64,000 bases of DNA from Caryophanales bacterium (lineage in GTDB: Bacteria > Bacillota > Bacilli > Exiguobacteriales > Exiguobacteriaceae): contig CABIYO010000007.1 of NCBI GenBank assembly GCA_902362975.1, positions 30,248-94,247 of the forward strand, in the 5' to 3' direction. Shown here in pieces: positions 7,994 through 16,763 of this stretch; positions within the stretch are counted from its first letter, which is position 1; each line of letters begins with the position of its first letter. The notes under the pieces are model-generated. The model did not search any database. It was not told the DNA's origin and saw only the letters and a program-made list of their open reading frames with translations. A program made the position numbers and the translations under genes.

Positions 7994-9259
7994 TTAAGTG
8001 TTTTGTTCAAACAGGTTATACCACTTGATGGCATCCTCACGTAGTAGCTTAAAATGGGTGCCTGTCTCTGAATTGGTCACGTACACATCTGCACCATCAT
8101 AGCTAACATCAAACGTTTGGGCACATATCCCTTGAAATAGGGTCACATAAGGTGTGGAAGCGGTCTTGCCTGCATAGGCGGTCGCGTTGGCTCGTTTGAT
8201 GGCGCCAAAAATAAATTCCATTTCATCTTGACCGACATGTTGTAGAAAGGAGGCATCTTTTGATTCCGTTCCAAGGAGTGCCAAGTCATGAAAAATGACA
8301 TGACGTTGACTACTTAATTTGTCGTGAATTTGTTCACTCAATTCTTTTCCATACAACAACTTGGGTTCATGATACGTCAAGGAGACGTTCTGACGATGGG
8401 CCGTTCCGTTTTTCATAAACGTAAAACTGTAGATTGGATACTCGTGACCCGGTACAAGAACCGAAGGGAGTTGCGGAGCTGTTTTGGCTCCGAACATTTG
8501 TGAAATATGCGCTTCTTTCGGTCGCAATACTTCTTGGTAGTCATTTTGATTTCGGCTCGTATAAATCGCGTATTGTAACACCTCATCAGACTTTTCTGTC
8601 CCGAGCCCGAGTGACAAATAGGGATGCCGTGTTGATTCGACAGGAATGACGAGGTGTTCTTTGGCTTCGGACGATGTAAAGGTCAGTTCAAATTCACCAC
8701 TGAAAGGCATCGTGATATGGAAAAGTGTATGCTCGATCCCTTTTCTTTCTGGATAGGGCTCATTACCTATCGGCTTTTTCATCTCTTGTGCGAAATGCTC
8801 ATATTCATGGGGCTCAGCAAATCGTAATTTCGGAACATCCGGATAAGGTTCGGCCGTATATTGAACATCGTTTAAACTTTCAGGAAGCGTGTTAATTTCG
8901 GTGGCATATGTGACGGAATCGAGTTGACATTGGACATATGATTTATTTTCGACAGTGAAAAAAGTTGCGGTTGGAAAAGAAGATTCGGTGGCGGCATCAG
9001 TCAACGGTTGGTTCAATGTGACCGTCCCAAGCCAGTGTCTTTCCCCACTTGGAATTCTTTGAATCGCGTTGTCAGGCTGACATAACTCGATGATCGCCGC
9101 ACGATCCGATTCGGGCATTTCAATTTGTTGTCCGTTTGGTAACAGGGCACGTCCTTGATAATATTCAGGAGCGGGTTGGAGTCGGAGTGCGCGTTCTTCC
9201 TCGCATCCGAATAAGAAAAACAGGATGACGAGGGTACTGAAAGTCAGGTACTTTTTCAC
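7994..9259 (-). CDS. Large lipoprotein of unknown function
   Basis: A 421-residue protein with a lipoprotein signal: a lysine start, a hydrophobic stretch and the lipobox LFGC with Cys19, followed by acidic residues. It should be diacylated and anchored on the outer face of the membrane. The rest is hydrophilic, with few cysteines and many beta-type segments; a C-terminal part near 330-420 contains FQGICAQTFDVSYDGADVY. No family recognised. It is a single gene, with the terminator of the aldo/keto reductase gene just upstream. Confidence 0.7.
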   Translation of the reverse strand: MKKYLTFSTLVILFFLFGCEEERALRLQPAPEYYQGRALLPNGQQIEMPESDRAAIIELCQPDNAIQRIPSGERHWLGTVTLNQPLTDAATESSFPTATFFTVENKSYVQCQLDSVTYATEINTLPESLNDVQYTAEPYPDVPKLRFAEPHEYEHFAQEMKKPIGNEPYPERKGIEHTLFHITMPFSGEFELTFTSSEAKEHLVIPVESTRHPYLSLGLGTEKSDEVLQYAIYTSRNQNDYQEVLRPKEAHISQMFGAKTAPQLPSVLVPGHEYPIYSFTFMKNGTAHRQNVSLTYHEPKLLYGKELSEQIHDKLSSQRHVIFHDLALLGTESKDASFLQHVGQDEMEFIFGAIKRANATAYAGKTASTPYVTLFQGICAQTFDVSYDGADVYVTNSETGTHFKLLREDAIKWYNLFEQNT

Positions 9260-9348
9260 ATCGGTACTCTCCTTCGATGAATCACTTTCACCATTCTAGC
9301 ACCATTTTTTTGTGACTTTAGTCTTAGGAAAATTAATTTGTTATTTCG

Positions 9349-9387
9349 AAAAAAAATCAAAAAAACCGTCCAACTTGAACTGGACGG
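9349..9387 (-). terminator. Terminator downstream of the aldo/keto reductase gene
   Basis: Read on the minus strand, CCGTCCAGTTCAAGTTGGACGG (7-bp perfect stem) is followed by seven T, then more T-rich sequence. It lies about 160 bases past the stop of the reductase gene. The remaining bases of the 9260-9545 gap are AT-rich and hold no other recognisable feature. Confidence 0.75.
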
Positions 9388-9545
9388 GGGATAAAACCAT
9401 TTATGACTTATTTTAACTTTTTAACTTTTTTCGTATGTCGATTTTTGACGAAAAAACATTGATATTACGAGACATTGAAAAAAGTCGATTATTCTTCTAA
9501 ATTATCACTTTATAATTCGGTGGGATTTATTTGATGAAGTTTCCT

Positions 9546-10442
9546 TCAATCAACATCTCGACCGCGTGACGCCTTCAAAATTTCGAACCATTCTTCACGA
9601 GTGAGGTCGATTTGAAGGGCGTCGACTCCCGTCTGAACGCGCTCGATTTTTCCGGATCCGATAATCGGCATAATGTTCGCAGGGTGTTTGACGAGCCATG
9701 CATACACAATCGAGTCAATTCCGCTTGCATTGTGACGTACACGAATTTCCTCGAGTTTTTCACGAAGGGGTGCATACTGTTCATCTTTGAAGAGTTGACC
9801 ACCGGCTAGTGGACTCCAAGCCATAAGTGGCATTCGTTTTTCGTGACACAAATCGACCGATCCATCCTCAAAATGTTTCAATTGCATCGGAGAGAGTTCG
9901 AGTTGATTCGTCACAAGTTGGAATGGAAGGCGAGATTGAAGCAAGTTCTGTGTAGCCGGAACATGGTTGGATACACCGAACTCACGTACTTTACCACTAT
10001 CACGCAAGGTGATGAAGGCTTCGGCCACTTCATCCGGATTCATCAGCGGATCTGGACGGTGGATGAGTAATGTATCAATGTGGTCAATGGCCAATTCTTT
10101 TAACGAACGCTCTGCTTGCGCGATGATATGCTCTTTTGTCGTATCGTAATAGTTGAGTGTTTGACCTGGGTTGAACGACCCCGTCAATTTAATTCCTGTC
10201 TTTGTGACGATCTCCATTTGCTCTCGGAGTTCAGGCTTTAACTTCAAGGCTTCTCCAAATAAACCTTCACATGTGTAACCCCCATAAATGTCTGCATGGT
10301 CGAATGTCGTGATGCCAAGCTCGAGACATTGTTCGATAAACGTGAGGCGTTCCTGTGGGGTCATGTCCCAATCAGCGAGTCGCCACATCCCATGGACGAT
10401 GCGTGAGAATGATAATTCTTCTGTCAAAGCGATACGTCGCAT
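9546..10442 (-). CDS. Aldo/keto reductase, YdhF-like
   Basis: A 298-residue aldo/keto reductase of the YdhF type. Catalytic residues are visible: Asp and Tyr in TTFDHADIYGGY (about 44-55), Lys in IVTKTGIKL (about 82) and His in DTLLIHRPDPL (about 126). GSGKIERVQTG near the C-terminus is the NADPH phosphate-binding segment. It should reduce aldehydes or ketones with NADPH; the physiological substrate is unknown. AGGAGGAG precedes the ATG. It is monocistronic and divergent from the kinase gene. Confidence 0.9.
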   Translation of the reverse strand: MRRIALTEELSFSRIVHGMWRLADWDMTPQERLTFIEQCLELGITTFDHADIYGGYTCEGLFGEALKLKPELREQMEIVTKTGIKLTGSFNPGQTLNYYDTTKEHIIAQAERSLKELAIDHIDTLLIHRPDPLMNPDEVAEAFITLRDSGKVREFGVSNHVPATQNLLQSRLPFQLVTNQLELSPMQLKHFEDGSVDLCHEKRMPLMAWSPLAGGQLFKDEQYAPLREKLEEIRVRHNASGIDSIVYAWLVKHPANIMPIIGSGKIERVQTGVDALQIDLTREEWFEILKASRGRDVD

Positions 10443-10590
10443 AATAACTCCTCCTTGGTTGTCAGTCGTTCTTCATTATACGTCTTACGAGAATGGACGT
10501 CACTTGTCTCCTACTCAAGCAATTTTGGCATCAAATGAGCTTGTATGCGCTATGATGAGAGGGAAGAGAAATAGGAAAGAGGCGTGACAG

Positions 10591-11202
10591 ATGAGTGACT
10601 ATGAACAATATGCGGACGTCACCTTCGAACAGGTGGGTGACTCGTTTCAGGTAGCCTCGATGCACCCAGATCTTCGTTTACATGGGATCGGACGAAGTGC
10701 AGCCGTGTTTCGTTTAAAGGAGAAGGATCGTGTCATTAAAGTGTTCTTTCCAGGTTATGAACAAATCGCAACCGAAGAGGCAGCGATCTATGAAAAACTT
10801 AAGGGACTCCCTTACTTTCCGAAGTGCTATGAGTCCGGTTCGTCACATTTAGTGTTGGATTACATCGAAGGAAAGACGCTATTTGAGTGTCTGACGGAAG
10901 GTGTCTGGATTGACCCTTCTTACATCGAGGCAGTGGATGAAGCGCTTCGACAGGCACGTTTATTAGGACTGACACCATCGGATGTCCACTTGCGTAATAT
11001 CATTTTGACGCCAAACGGACAGATATTCTTGATTGATTTGGCACGCTTTAGACAAGGGCAACAAATCGATCATCAGTGGGAAGACTTGAAACGAATGTAT
11101 CGATTGTATCGCTATCGTTTCATACCGAAACAATATGACGAGACATTACTGAATCGAATCGCTTACTTGTATCGCAAGTTCGTGAACGATCCGGATTCTT
11201 GA
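10591..11202 (+). CDS. Small protein-kinase-fold protein, YrzF-like
   Basis: A 203-residue protein with a minimal kinase fold. GIGRSAAVFRLKEKDRVIKVF (near 33-53) holds a glycine loop and the nucleotide-binding Lys, ATEEAAIYEKL a helix-C Glu, SDVHLRNIIL (about 131-140) the catalytic loop with HxxN, and IDLARF (about 150-155) the metal-binding Asp in place of DFG. The invariant catalytic Asp of HRD is shifted to the D of SDVH, as in the YrzF/RIO-like group. The target is unknown. The stop lies inside the loop of its own terminator. Confidence 0.8.
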   Translation: MSDYEQYADVTFEQVGDSFQVASMHPDLRLHGIGRSAAVFRLKEKDRVIKVFFPGYEQIATEEAAIYEKLKGLPYFPKCYESGSSHLVLDYIEGKTLFECLTEGVWIDPSYIEAVDEALRQARLLGLTPSDVHLRNIILTPNGQIFLIDLARFRQGQQIDHQWEDLKRMYRLYRYRFIPKQYDETLLNRIAYLYRKFVNDPDS

Positions 11203-11221
11203 GCCGGGTCGTTTTTTTTTT
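11185..11221 (+). terminator. Terminator overlapping the kinase stop codon
   Basis: AACGATCCGG pairs with CCGGGTCGTT, one wobble, followed by eight T. The stop codon TGA lies in the loop. Confidence 0.85.
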
Positions 11222-11283
11222 GCCGATTAGGGAACAGGAGTAACGTGTCCGAAATTGCAGAAGAGACGAAAGGGGAATGATGT

Positions 11284-11613
11284 ATGGCTCACCGGATCTA
11301 TGCGAACGAACTCGAAATGCTCCACGAATGTGTGGAAACGTGCAACTATTGTCTGGAATCCTGTTTAGAAGAAAAAGATGTACAGATGATGGTCGATTGT
11401 ATCCGACTGGATCGGGAATGTGCCGCTGCCTGTGCGTTTCTTGCGGAAGCGATGACGCGTGATTCGGCATTCGTTCCTGAACTCGTGCGAGCGTGTGCAG
11501 TCATCTGTAAAGCATGCGCACAGGAGTGTGGGAAGCATAAGCACGCACATTGCCAAGAATGCGCAAGAGTTTGTACAGAATGCGCCTCGATGTGTGACCG
11601 CTTGGCCGCATGA
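11284..11613 (+). CDS. Cysteine-rich four-helix-bundle copper-binding protein (DUF326/Csp-like)
   Basis: A 109-residue protein with 16 Cys residues spaced as CxxxC and CxxC along four predicted helices, with a His-rich GKHKHAHC turn near residue 85. This is the pattern of the DUF326/Csp copper-storage family, whose members fill a four-helix bundle with Cu(I). There is no signal peptide, so it is likely a cytosolic Csp3-like form. It lies alone between two terminators; no copper pump or CsoR is adjacent. Confidence 0.85.
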   Translation: MAHRIYANELEMLHECVETCNYCLESCLEEKDVQMMVDCIRLDRECAAACAFLAEAMTRDSAFVPELVRACAVICKACAQECGKHKHAHCQECARVCTECASMCDRLAA

Positions 11614-11618
11614 GTTGA

Positions 11619-11649
11619 GTGACCGGTTGATGGGACCGGTCACTTTTTT
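11619..11649 (+). terminator. Terminator after the Csp-like gene
   Basis: GTGACCGGT and ACCGGTCAC form a perfect 9-bp stem around TGATGGG, followed by six T. Confidence 0.9.
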
Positions 11650-11700
11650 CGTGTCTTTTGAAAAGGGGATTCGTATAATGAAAAAAAACGAAAAGGCGGT

Positions 11701-12219
11701 ATGGGGATGATTCGCAATTGTCGACGAGATGATCTTCAAATGATTTTACATATTTACAATGATGCGATTGTAAACAGTACGGCCGTCTATCACTATCAAC
11801 CGGTGACGCTCGAGAATCGAGTAGCATGGTATGAGGAGAAGAAAGAGCAAGATTGTCCAATCATCGTATGGGTCGAGGATGACGTCGTCATGGGGTTTGC
11901 GACGTTCGGTCCGTTCCGTCCGTGGCCAGCGTACCATTATACGGTTGAACATTCTGTATACGTGCATCCCGGTTACCGCGGGAAAGGGATTGGCAACAAA
12001 CTGTTAAAAGAAATCATCCGTATCGCCGAATTGAGAGGAATGAAAACGGTGATTGGTGGAATTGACGCATCGAACGTGACGAGTATCCGTGCGCATGAAA
12101 AACTTGGATTCGTTCATTCTGGTACGATTCGAAATGCCGGATATAAGTTCGGCAAATGGCTCGATTTATCGTTTTATCAACTTGATTTAGAAGGTCCTGC
12201 ATCGCCTACCGAAGGGTGA
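11701..12219 (+). CDS. GNAT N-acetyltransferase, phosphinothricin/methionine-sulfone type
   Basis: A 172-residue enzyme of the Pat/YncA-like GNAT subgroup. The start MIRNCRRDDLQMILHIYNDA, the central GFATFGPFRPWPAY and EHSVYVHPGYRGKGIGNKLL (acetyl-CoA loop, about 84-103), then IDASNVTSIRAHEKLGF (about 121-137) are all hallmarks. Such enzymes acetylate phosphinothricin, methionine sulfone or related amino-acid analogues. ATG at 11707 is an alternative start. It is monocistronic. Confidence 0.85.
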   Translation: MGMIRNCRRDDLQMILHIYNDAIVNSTAVYHYQPVTLENRVAWYEEKKEQDCPIIVWVEDDVVMGFATFGPFRPWPAYHYTVEHSVYVHPGYRGKGIGNKLLKEIIRIAELRGMKTVIGGIDASNVTSIRAHEKLGFVHSGTIRNAGYKFGKWLDLSFYQLDLEGPASPTEG

Positions 12220-12285
12220 ACGGTCTAGAAAGATGGAGCCACCATACGATATACTGGAACAAGTGAATCGAATGGAGGAAATGGA

Positions 12286-12624
12286 ATGACTGAGTACCCG
12301 AATTGTCCTAAATGCCAATCATCTTATGTGTACGAGGATGGTCCGTTGCTTGTATGCCCAGAATGTGCCTATGAATGGTCACCGAGTGAGGCGGCAGAAG
12401 CAGAAGCAGCGTCCCAAATCAAAGATGCGAACGGAAACCCGCTTCAAGACGGAGACACTGTCACCGTGATCAAGGATTTGAAAGTGAAAGGGACCTCGCT
12501 TGTCGTCAAACAAGGGACGAAAGTGAAGGGGATTCGACTCGTGGAAGGTGACCATGACATCGACTGTAAAATCGAGGGACTTGGCGCGATGAACCTGAAG
12601 TCGGAGTTCGTGAAGAAAATCTAA
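12286..12624 (+). CDS. yjdM: Zinc-ribbon protein YjdM (PhnA family)
   Basis: A 112-residue protein formed of an N-terminal zinc ribbon (CPKC at 7-10 and CPEC at 24-27) and a C-terminal SH3-like domain starting at [19 protein letters not shown], ending KSEFVKKI. This is the PhnA/YjdM family, historically linked to phosphonate use by mistake of neighbourhood; its role is unknown. Length and both domains are complete. GGAGGAAATGGA precedes the start and a strong terminator follows. Confidence 0.92.
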   Translation: MTEYPNCPKCQSSYVYEDGPLLVCPECAYEWSPSEAAEAEAASQIKDANGNPLQDGDTVTVIKDLKVKGTSLVVKQGTKVKGIRLVEGDHDIDCKIEGLGAMNLKSEFVKKI

Positions 12625-12627
12625 AAA

Positions 12628-12658
12628 AGTGTTTCGGCGAGTTGCCGAAACACTTTTT
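12628..12658. terminator. Bidirectional terminator between yjdM and the aldehyde dehydrogenase gene
   Basis: AGTGTTTCGGC and GCCGAAACACT form a perfect 11-bp stem around GAGTT, with a run of A before and T after, between convergent genes. Confidence 0.9.
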
Positions 12659-12661
12659 GTA

Positions 12662-14119
12662 TTACGAGAAGAACGGCTTGTACTCGCGACGTTCATGCAT
12701 GATGGACACCCATTGAAGCGTCGTGAACTCTTCGAGTACCCATTCGCCGTTGAAGCGTCCGAGACCAGAGTTTTTCTCGCCTCCGAACGGCATGTGCGGT
12801 TCATCGTTGACCGACTGATCGTTAACGTGAATCATGCCAGTTTCGACTTTTCGTGCGAAATTGGTCGCTCGGTAGACCGAACCGTGGACGGCACCACTCA
12901 ATCCGTATGGCAATTCATTCGAGAGACGGAGCGCCTCTTCGTCATCTTTAAACGAAAGGATGACCGCGACCGGACCGAAGATTTCGTTTTTCGCGAGCGG
13001 CATGTCATTCGTGACGCCACTGAGGACGGTCGGTTCGAGGACATTGCCGTCCGCTGTCCCGCCAGTATGAACGGTCGCACCGGCATCGACGGTTTTCTCG
13101 ATTTGCTCTAAAATACGATCGATTTGATTGTGGTCGATGAGCGGACCGACTTGCGTGTCTTTTTCGTTCGGGTCCCCAGCTCTCAACTGTCGAACGCGTT
13201 CGACGTAACGTTCTACGAACTCGTCATGAATCGATTCGGCGACGAGGATTCGGTTCGTTGACATACAGATTTGTCCTTGGTGAAAGAACTTGCTGTAGAC
13301 GGCTGATTCGACGGCACGGTCGAGGTCGGCATCATCGAGCACGACGAATACGTTATTTCCCCCGAGTTCAAGTGCTGTTTTCTTCAACAAACGACCTGCC
13401 TTTTCTGCAATCCCTTGACCAACCTCAGTCGAACCTGTGAACGAGATGAGACGTGGGATTGGATGTTCGACAATCGCGTCCCCGATTTCAGACCCTCGTC
13501 CGACGACAACGTTGAGCACACCTTTTGGAAGACCTGCTTCTTCAAAGAGGGATGCGAATAGGAGTCCACCCGTGACCGGTGTCGCAGTGGCCGGTTTGAC
13601 GACGACCGTATTGCCCGTCGCGAGAGCTGTCACGATTGAACGGACAGCCAAGTGGAATGGGAAGTTCCATGGGCTGATGATGCCGATGACCCCAAGTGGT
13701 TTGCGATATACCCGGTTCTCTTTATTCGGCACAATCGATGGTTTGATTAGCCCGTCCATACGGAAAGGGAACGTCGCGGCTTCTTTGATGATGGCCATTG
13801 ATGCGGCGAACTCACTCTCCGCTTTGATGCGTGTACTACCAGACTCTTTCACGAGCCAGTCGACGATAAAGTCTTTGTTGTCCATCGTCAGCTGAGCAAA
13901 CTTCTCAATCAATTCGCGGCGTGCTTGTGGAAGCATGTCGGCCCAGTCCGTCTGAGACGCTTTTGCTGCTTCATAAGCACGATTTAAGTCCTCTTCATCC
14001 GCTGATTGAATCGAGAACAGTGTTTCGTTCGAGAATGGATTAACGTTGTCGATCGACTTCTCGCTTGAGCCATTTACCCACTCACCATTGATGTACATGT
14101 TCGTAAAATCTGTATGCAT
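12662..14119 (-). CDS. NAD(P)-dependent aldehyde dehydrogenase
   Basis: A 485-residue ALDH. GIISPWNFPFHLAVR (147-161) is the cofactor segment, SFTGSTEVGQGI (226-237) the nucleotide-binding glycine turn, E251 in LELGGNN the general base and C285 in GQICMSTNR the nucleophile. The sequence resembles the vanillin/benzaldehyde dehydrogenase branch (YfmT-like), so an aromatic or medium aldehyde is likely. Length is normal. It is monocistronic; the divergent PadR gene starts 170 bases away. A padR next to an aromatic-aldehyde enzyme is suggestive, but the padR gene pairs better with its HAAS neighbour. Confidence 0.9.
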   Translation of the reverse strand: MHTDFTNMYINGEWVNGSSEKSIDNVNPFSNETLFSIQSADEEDLNRAYEAAKASQTDWADMLPQARRELIEKFAQLTMDNKDFIVDWLVKESGSTRIKAESEFAASMAIIKEAATFPFRMDGLIKPSIVPNKENRVYRKPLGVIGIISPWNFPFHLAVRSIVTALATGNTVVVKPATATPVTGGLLFASLFEEAGLPKGVLNVVVGRGSEIGDAIVEHPIPRLISFTGSTEVGQGIAEKAGRLLKKTALELGGNNVFVVLDDADLDRAVESAVYSKFFHQGQICMSTNRILVAESIHDEFVERYVERVRQLRAGDPNEKDTQVGPLIDHNQIDRILEQIEKTVDAGATVHTGGTADGNVLEPTVLSGVTNDMPLAKNEIFGPVAVILSFKDDEEALRLSNELPYGLSGAVHGSVYRATNFARKVETGMIHVNDQSVNDEPHMPFGGEKNSGLGRFNGEWVLEEFTTLQWVSIMHERREYKPFFS

Positions 14120-14287
14120 ATGTGAACACTCCTTTATTTTTTCTTCACATTAGGAAGTATTCACTTGTTTTAGAAAAATAAACATCTAAAAGTGTAACTA
14201 ACTTGTTTTGCAAAGTAGTTGTAAATGGGATTGGTTTCCATTACTATTATGTATAACAAGATAGTTTGTTGAAAGTGAGGTTACCCC

Positions 14288-14614
14288 ATGGCGATGAGTC
14301 AAATGTTAAAAGGTCTGCTTGAAGGGTGTCTATTAGCCATTATTGGTAAGGGTGAGACATATGGATATGAAATGTCTGAGAAATTACAGGATTATGGCTT
14401 CACGATGGTAAGTGAGGGAAGTATATATCCGGTGTTATTGCGTATGAAAAAAGACGGATGGGTCGAAACGATTCAAAAGACTTTGCCGTCAGGAGGACCA
14501 AAGCGGAAATACTATATTTTAACGGCAGCGGGTCGACAAGAGTTACTCGCTTTTAAACAGCGATGGGCTGAAGTATCGAATGGTGTGAACCGTGTACTCG
14601 AGGAGGATGAATAA
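14288..14614 (+). CDS. PadR-family transcriptional regulator
   Basis: A 108-residue PadR-type winged-helix repressor: LLEGCLLAIIGKGETYGYEM at the start is the family signature, SEGSIYPVLLRMKKDGW is the wing region, and PKRKYYILTAAGRQELL the C-terminal helix. It is followed after two bases by a HAAS-domain gene, the common Bacillota pairing in which the HAAS protein is the partner or target of the regulator. An imperfect inverted repeat, AACAAGATAGTTTGTT, lies about 20 bases upstream and may be its own operator. Confidence 0.9.
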   Translation: MAMSQMLKGLLEGCLLAIIGKGETYGYEMSEKLQDYGFTMVSEGSIYPVLLRMKKDGWVETIQKTLPSGGPKRKYYILTAAGRQELLAFKQRWAEVSNGVNRVLEEDE

Positions 14615-14616
14615 GC

Positions 14617-14880
14617 ATGGAACTTTCAAAGAAAAGTCGTGATTTTTTAGATGATTTGTCGGTATATCTGATATCAAGCGGGAAATCTGAGACTGAGGTG
14701 AAAGATATTGTCTCTGAATTAGAGGATCATTTGCTAGAAGCGGAGCAAGCAGGGAAGGATGTAGACGATGTCATTGGTCAAAGTCCGAAATCCTATATGC
14801 AATATATTGGTCGCGATATTGATTGGGGTACTCGTGATATTGATTCATTATGGGGCTCAAAAATCAAACCAGTCATCTAA
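14617..14880 (+). CDS. HAAS-domain protein, apparently truncated
   Basis: An 87-residue protein with the HAAS signature: KSRDFLDDLSVYLISSGKSE, IVSELEDHLLEAEQAGKDVDD and IGQSPKSYMQYIG (to about residue 68). In most relatives this domain continues into a set of membrane helices (DUF1129-type); here the reading runs into an unrelated tail, DIDWGTRDIDSLWGSKIKPVI, containing the near-repeat GATATTGAT. I therefore think the membrane part has been deleted, although short HAAS-only proteins do exist. It is coupled to padR by a two-base gap. Confidence 0.7.
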   Translation: MELSKKSRDFLDDLSVYLISSGKSETEVKDIVSELEDHLLEAEQAGKDVDDVIGQSPKSYMQYIGRDIDWGTRDIDSLWGSKIKPVI

Positions 14881-14891
14881 TGGACATTGAG

Positions 14892-14919
14892 AGGGGGATA
14901 CGTCATATCTCCCTTTTTT
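14892..14919 (+). terminator. Terminator after the padR-HAAS pair
   Basis: AGGGGGATA pairs with TATCTCCCT (one wobble) around CGTCA, followed by six T. Confidence 0.8.
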
Positions 14920-14975
14920 GATGTTCGTTTCTACTTCCTGTACAGTTAAGACGAAGAGAGGGGTTAGAAAGAAAT

Positions 14976-15653
14976 ATGAAACGTTATGAAGCGATTTTAT
15001 TTGATATTGATGACACATTACTAGATTTTAAACAAAGTGAACATGTCGCCTTGGAGCAGTTACTTGCATCCTACAACGTCCGGATGACGGATGAGGTGAA
15101 GTTGCGCTATGTCGACATCAACACGGGCCTGTGGCGTGCATTTGAGCGCGGCGAAGTGGACCGGGAAGAAGTGCTCGTCGGTCGTCACACGAAACTGTTC
15201 GATTCGCTCGGTCTCACGGTCGATGGACCATATGTCGAACAGCAATATCGAGACTACTTACATGCAGGCGTACACATGGTCGATGGTGCTTTAGAGGTCG
15301 TGCAAAAGCTGAGCAACGATTATCCGCTCTATATCGTCACAAACGGTGTGACGGAGACGCAATTCAAACGGTTAGAGTCATCTGGACTATTGCCGTACTT
15401 CCAAGATGTCTTCGTATCGGATGCGACCGGCTCGCAAAAACCGATGAAACCGTTCTTTGACTACGTCTTCGACCGAATCCCGAATGTAGAGCCAGAGAGG
15501 GGCTTAATCATCGGCGACTCAGTCACGGCAGACATCGCCGGTGGGCAGATGTATGGTTTGGATACGTGTTGGTTCAATCCGAACGAAGTAGCCGCGACAA
15601 TCGAGTCAACGTATGAGATTCGACATTTACATGAGTTGAAATCGCTCCTCTAA
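14976..15653 (+). CDS. HAD nucleotidase, YjjG/YfnB family
   Basis: A 225-residue HAD phosphatase. Motif I is DIDDTLLDF (9-17), motif II YIVTNG (about 114), motif III the Lys in SQKPMKPFF (about 150) and motif IV IGDSVTADIAGG (about 175-186). The long cap and the EHVALEQLL segment match YjjG/YfnB, enzymes that hydrolyse non-canonical pyrimidine nucleotides and so clean the nucleotide pool. AGAGAGGGG precedes the start. It ends two bases from the convergent Nudix gene. Confidence 0.85.
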   Translation: MKRYEAILFDIDDTLLDFKQSEHVALEQLLASYNVRMTDEVKLRYVDINTGLWRAFERGEVDREEVLVGRHTKLFDSLGLTVDGPYVEQQYRDYLHAGVHMVDGALEVVQKLSNDYPLYIVTNGVTETQFKRLESSGLLPYFQDVFVSDATGSQKPMKPFFDYVFDRIPNVEPERGLIIGDSVTADIAGGQMYGLDTCWFNPNEVAATIESTYEIRHLHELKSLL

Positions 15654-15655
15654 GT

Positions 15656-16105
15656 TCAAGCCGGATTGAGTGAATGAGCTGGCAAGCGATTTGGTAGTTG
15701 AGCAAGTACTTCCGGATAGAGTGTGACGTCTTGAAGACGGTCAAGCTTTTGCCAACGATAGATGAGGTGGTCTCCTTCAGGACCGTAAAAATCTCCGTCT
15801 TGGAGCGATAGATCACCATTTACATAAAAGTATAGTCCAATCTCATGAAACGGTTGGTCATTATAGGTAAACAAGTTCTCGTGTACGAAGGCGAACGAGG
15901 TATCGGTCACACGCATGTTCAATTCTTCATGTAACTCGCGTGCGAGAGCCGTGGCAGCCTCTTCACCGAGCGTGACGCGACCACCGGGTAATGCCCAAAA
16001 GTCATCCCGGACGTTTCGGTGAATCAATACGTGATCGTCTTTCACAAAAATACCGGCAACGCGGTAATTGAAGACACCGTGTTCAGTAGGAAATACGAGA
16101 TCCAT
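15656..16105 (-). CDS. Nudix hydrolase
   Basis: A 149-residue Nudix enzyme. The box runs GGRVTLGEEAATALARELHEEL from residue 41, with the metal-binding Glu residues in REL-HEE intact. FNYRVAGIFVKDDHVLIHRN precedes it, typical of an ADP-ribose or NTP pyrophosphatase of the YtkD/MutT-like group; the substrate is unknown. The gene is convergent with the HAD gene with only two bases between the stops and no clear terminator. Confidence 0.88.
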   Translation of the reverse strand: MDLVFPTEHGVFNYRVAGIFVKDDHVLIHRNVRDDFWALPGGRVTLGEEAATALARELHEELNMRVTDTSFAFVHENLFTYNDQPFHEIGLYFYVNGDLSLQDGDFYGPEGDHLIYRWQKLDRLQDVTLYPEVLAQLPNRLPAHSLNPA

Positions 16106-16160
16106 CTATATCACTTCCAATCATTGTAATCTGTTCTAGTATACCTGAAGGAGGGGGAAT

Positions 16161-16763
16161 ATGTTTCCACCACATACACACTATCGAGATGAAGATTTCC
16201 GTGACGTGACACTCCGTGACGAAGAACTGTCACACATCACGTTCGAGAACTGTCGCTTCACATACGTCGATGCGACGGAAGTACAGACGGAGCGCTGTCA
16301 GTTCATCAACTGTGATTTCACGGATTCGAAATGGAATGCATCCCGTCATGTCGGGAGTTCATTTTTGAACTGTCAGTTTCATGGTGCCAACTTGTTCACG
16401 AGTGAGTTTGAACAATGTAAAATGACCGGGTCATCTTTTGAAGAAAGTCAGTTTGAAGGCGTCCATGTAACGGGAGGGGATTGGTCATTCGTCAACCTTC
16501 GTCACGTGTCGCTCAAAAAAATGAATTGGTCCCATGTTCGTTTGGTCGAGGCGGACCTATATGGAACGGACTTGACCGAGACGGTTTGGCATCAGGCGGA
16601 CTTGTCACGGGCGACACTTCAACATGCGGTGTGCCGTGGCGCTGACTTCAGAGGAGCACTTGTCGACGGGGTTGATTTTTCGAACGTGACGTTACAACAA
16701 ACAAAACTAGACGCCATCCAGGCGATTCAAGTCGCGCGCTCATTGGGGGCGATTGTAGAATGA
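16161..16763 (+). CDS. Qnr-like pentapeptide-repeat protein
   Basis: A 200-residue right-handed beta-helix protein made almost wholly of pentapeptide repeats of the A(D/N)LXX type (ITFENCRFTYVDAT, CQFINCDFTDS, SFLNCQFHGANLF, ADLYGTDLTET and so on). A short non-repeat N-terminus and the C-terminal helix LDAIQAIQVARSLGAIVE match Qnr proteins, where this helix forms the dimer. Qnr proteins mimic DNA and shield gyrase and topoisomerase IV from quinolones. Length fits chromosomal Qnr homologues. It overlaps the next gene by four bases (ATGA), so an ANT(6)-like enzyme is made with it. Confidence 0.8.
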   Translation: MFPPHTHYRDEDFRDVTLRDEELSHITFENCRFTYVDATEVQTERCQFINCDFTDSKWNASRHVGSSFLNCQFHGANLFTSEFEQCKMTGSSFEESQFEGVHVTGGDWSFVNLRHVSLKKMNWSHVRLVEADLYGTDLTETVWHQADLSRATLQHAVCRGADFRGALVDGVDFSNVTLQQTKLDAIQAIQVARSLGAIVE

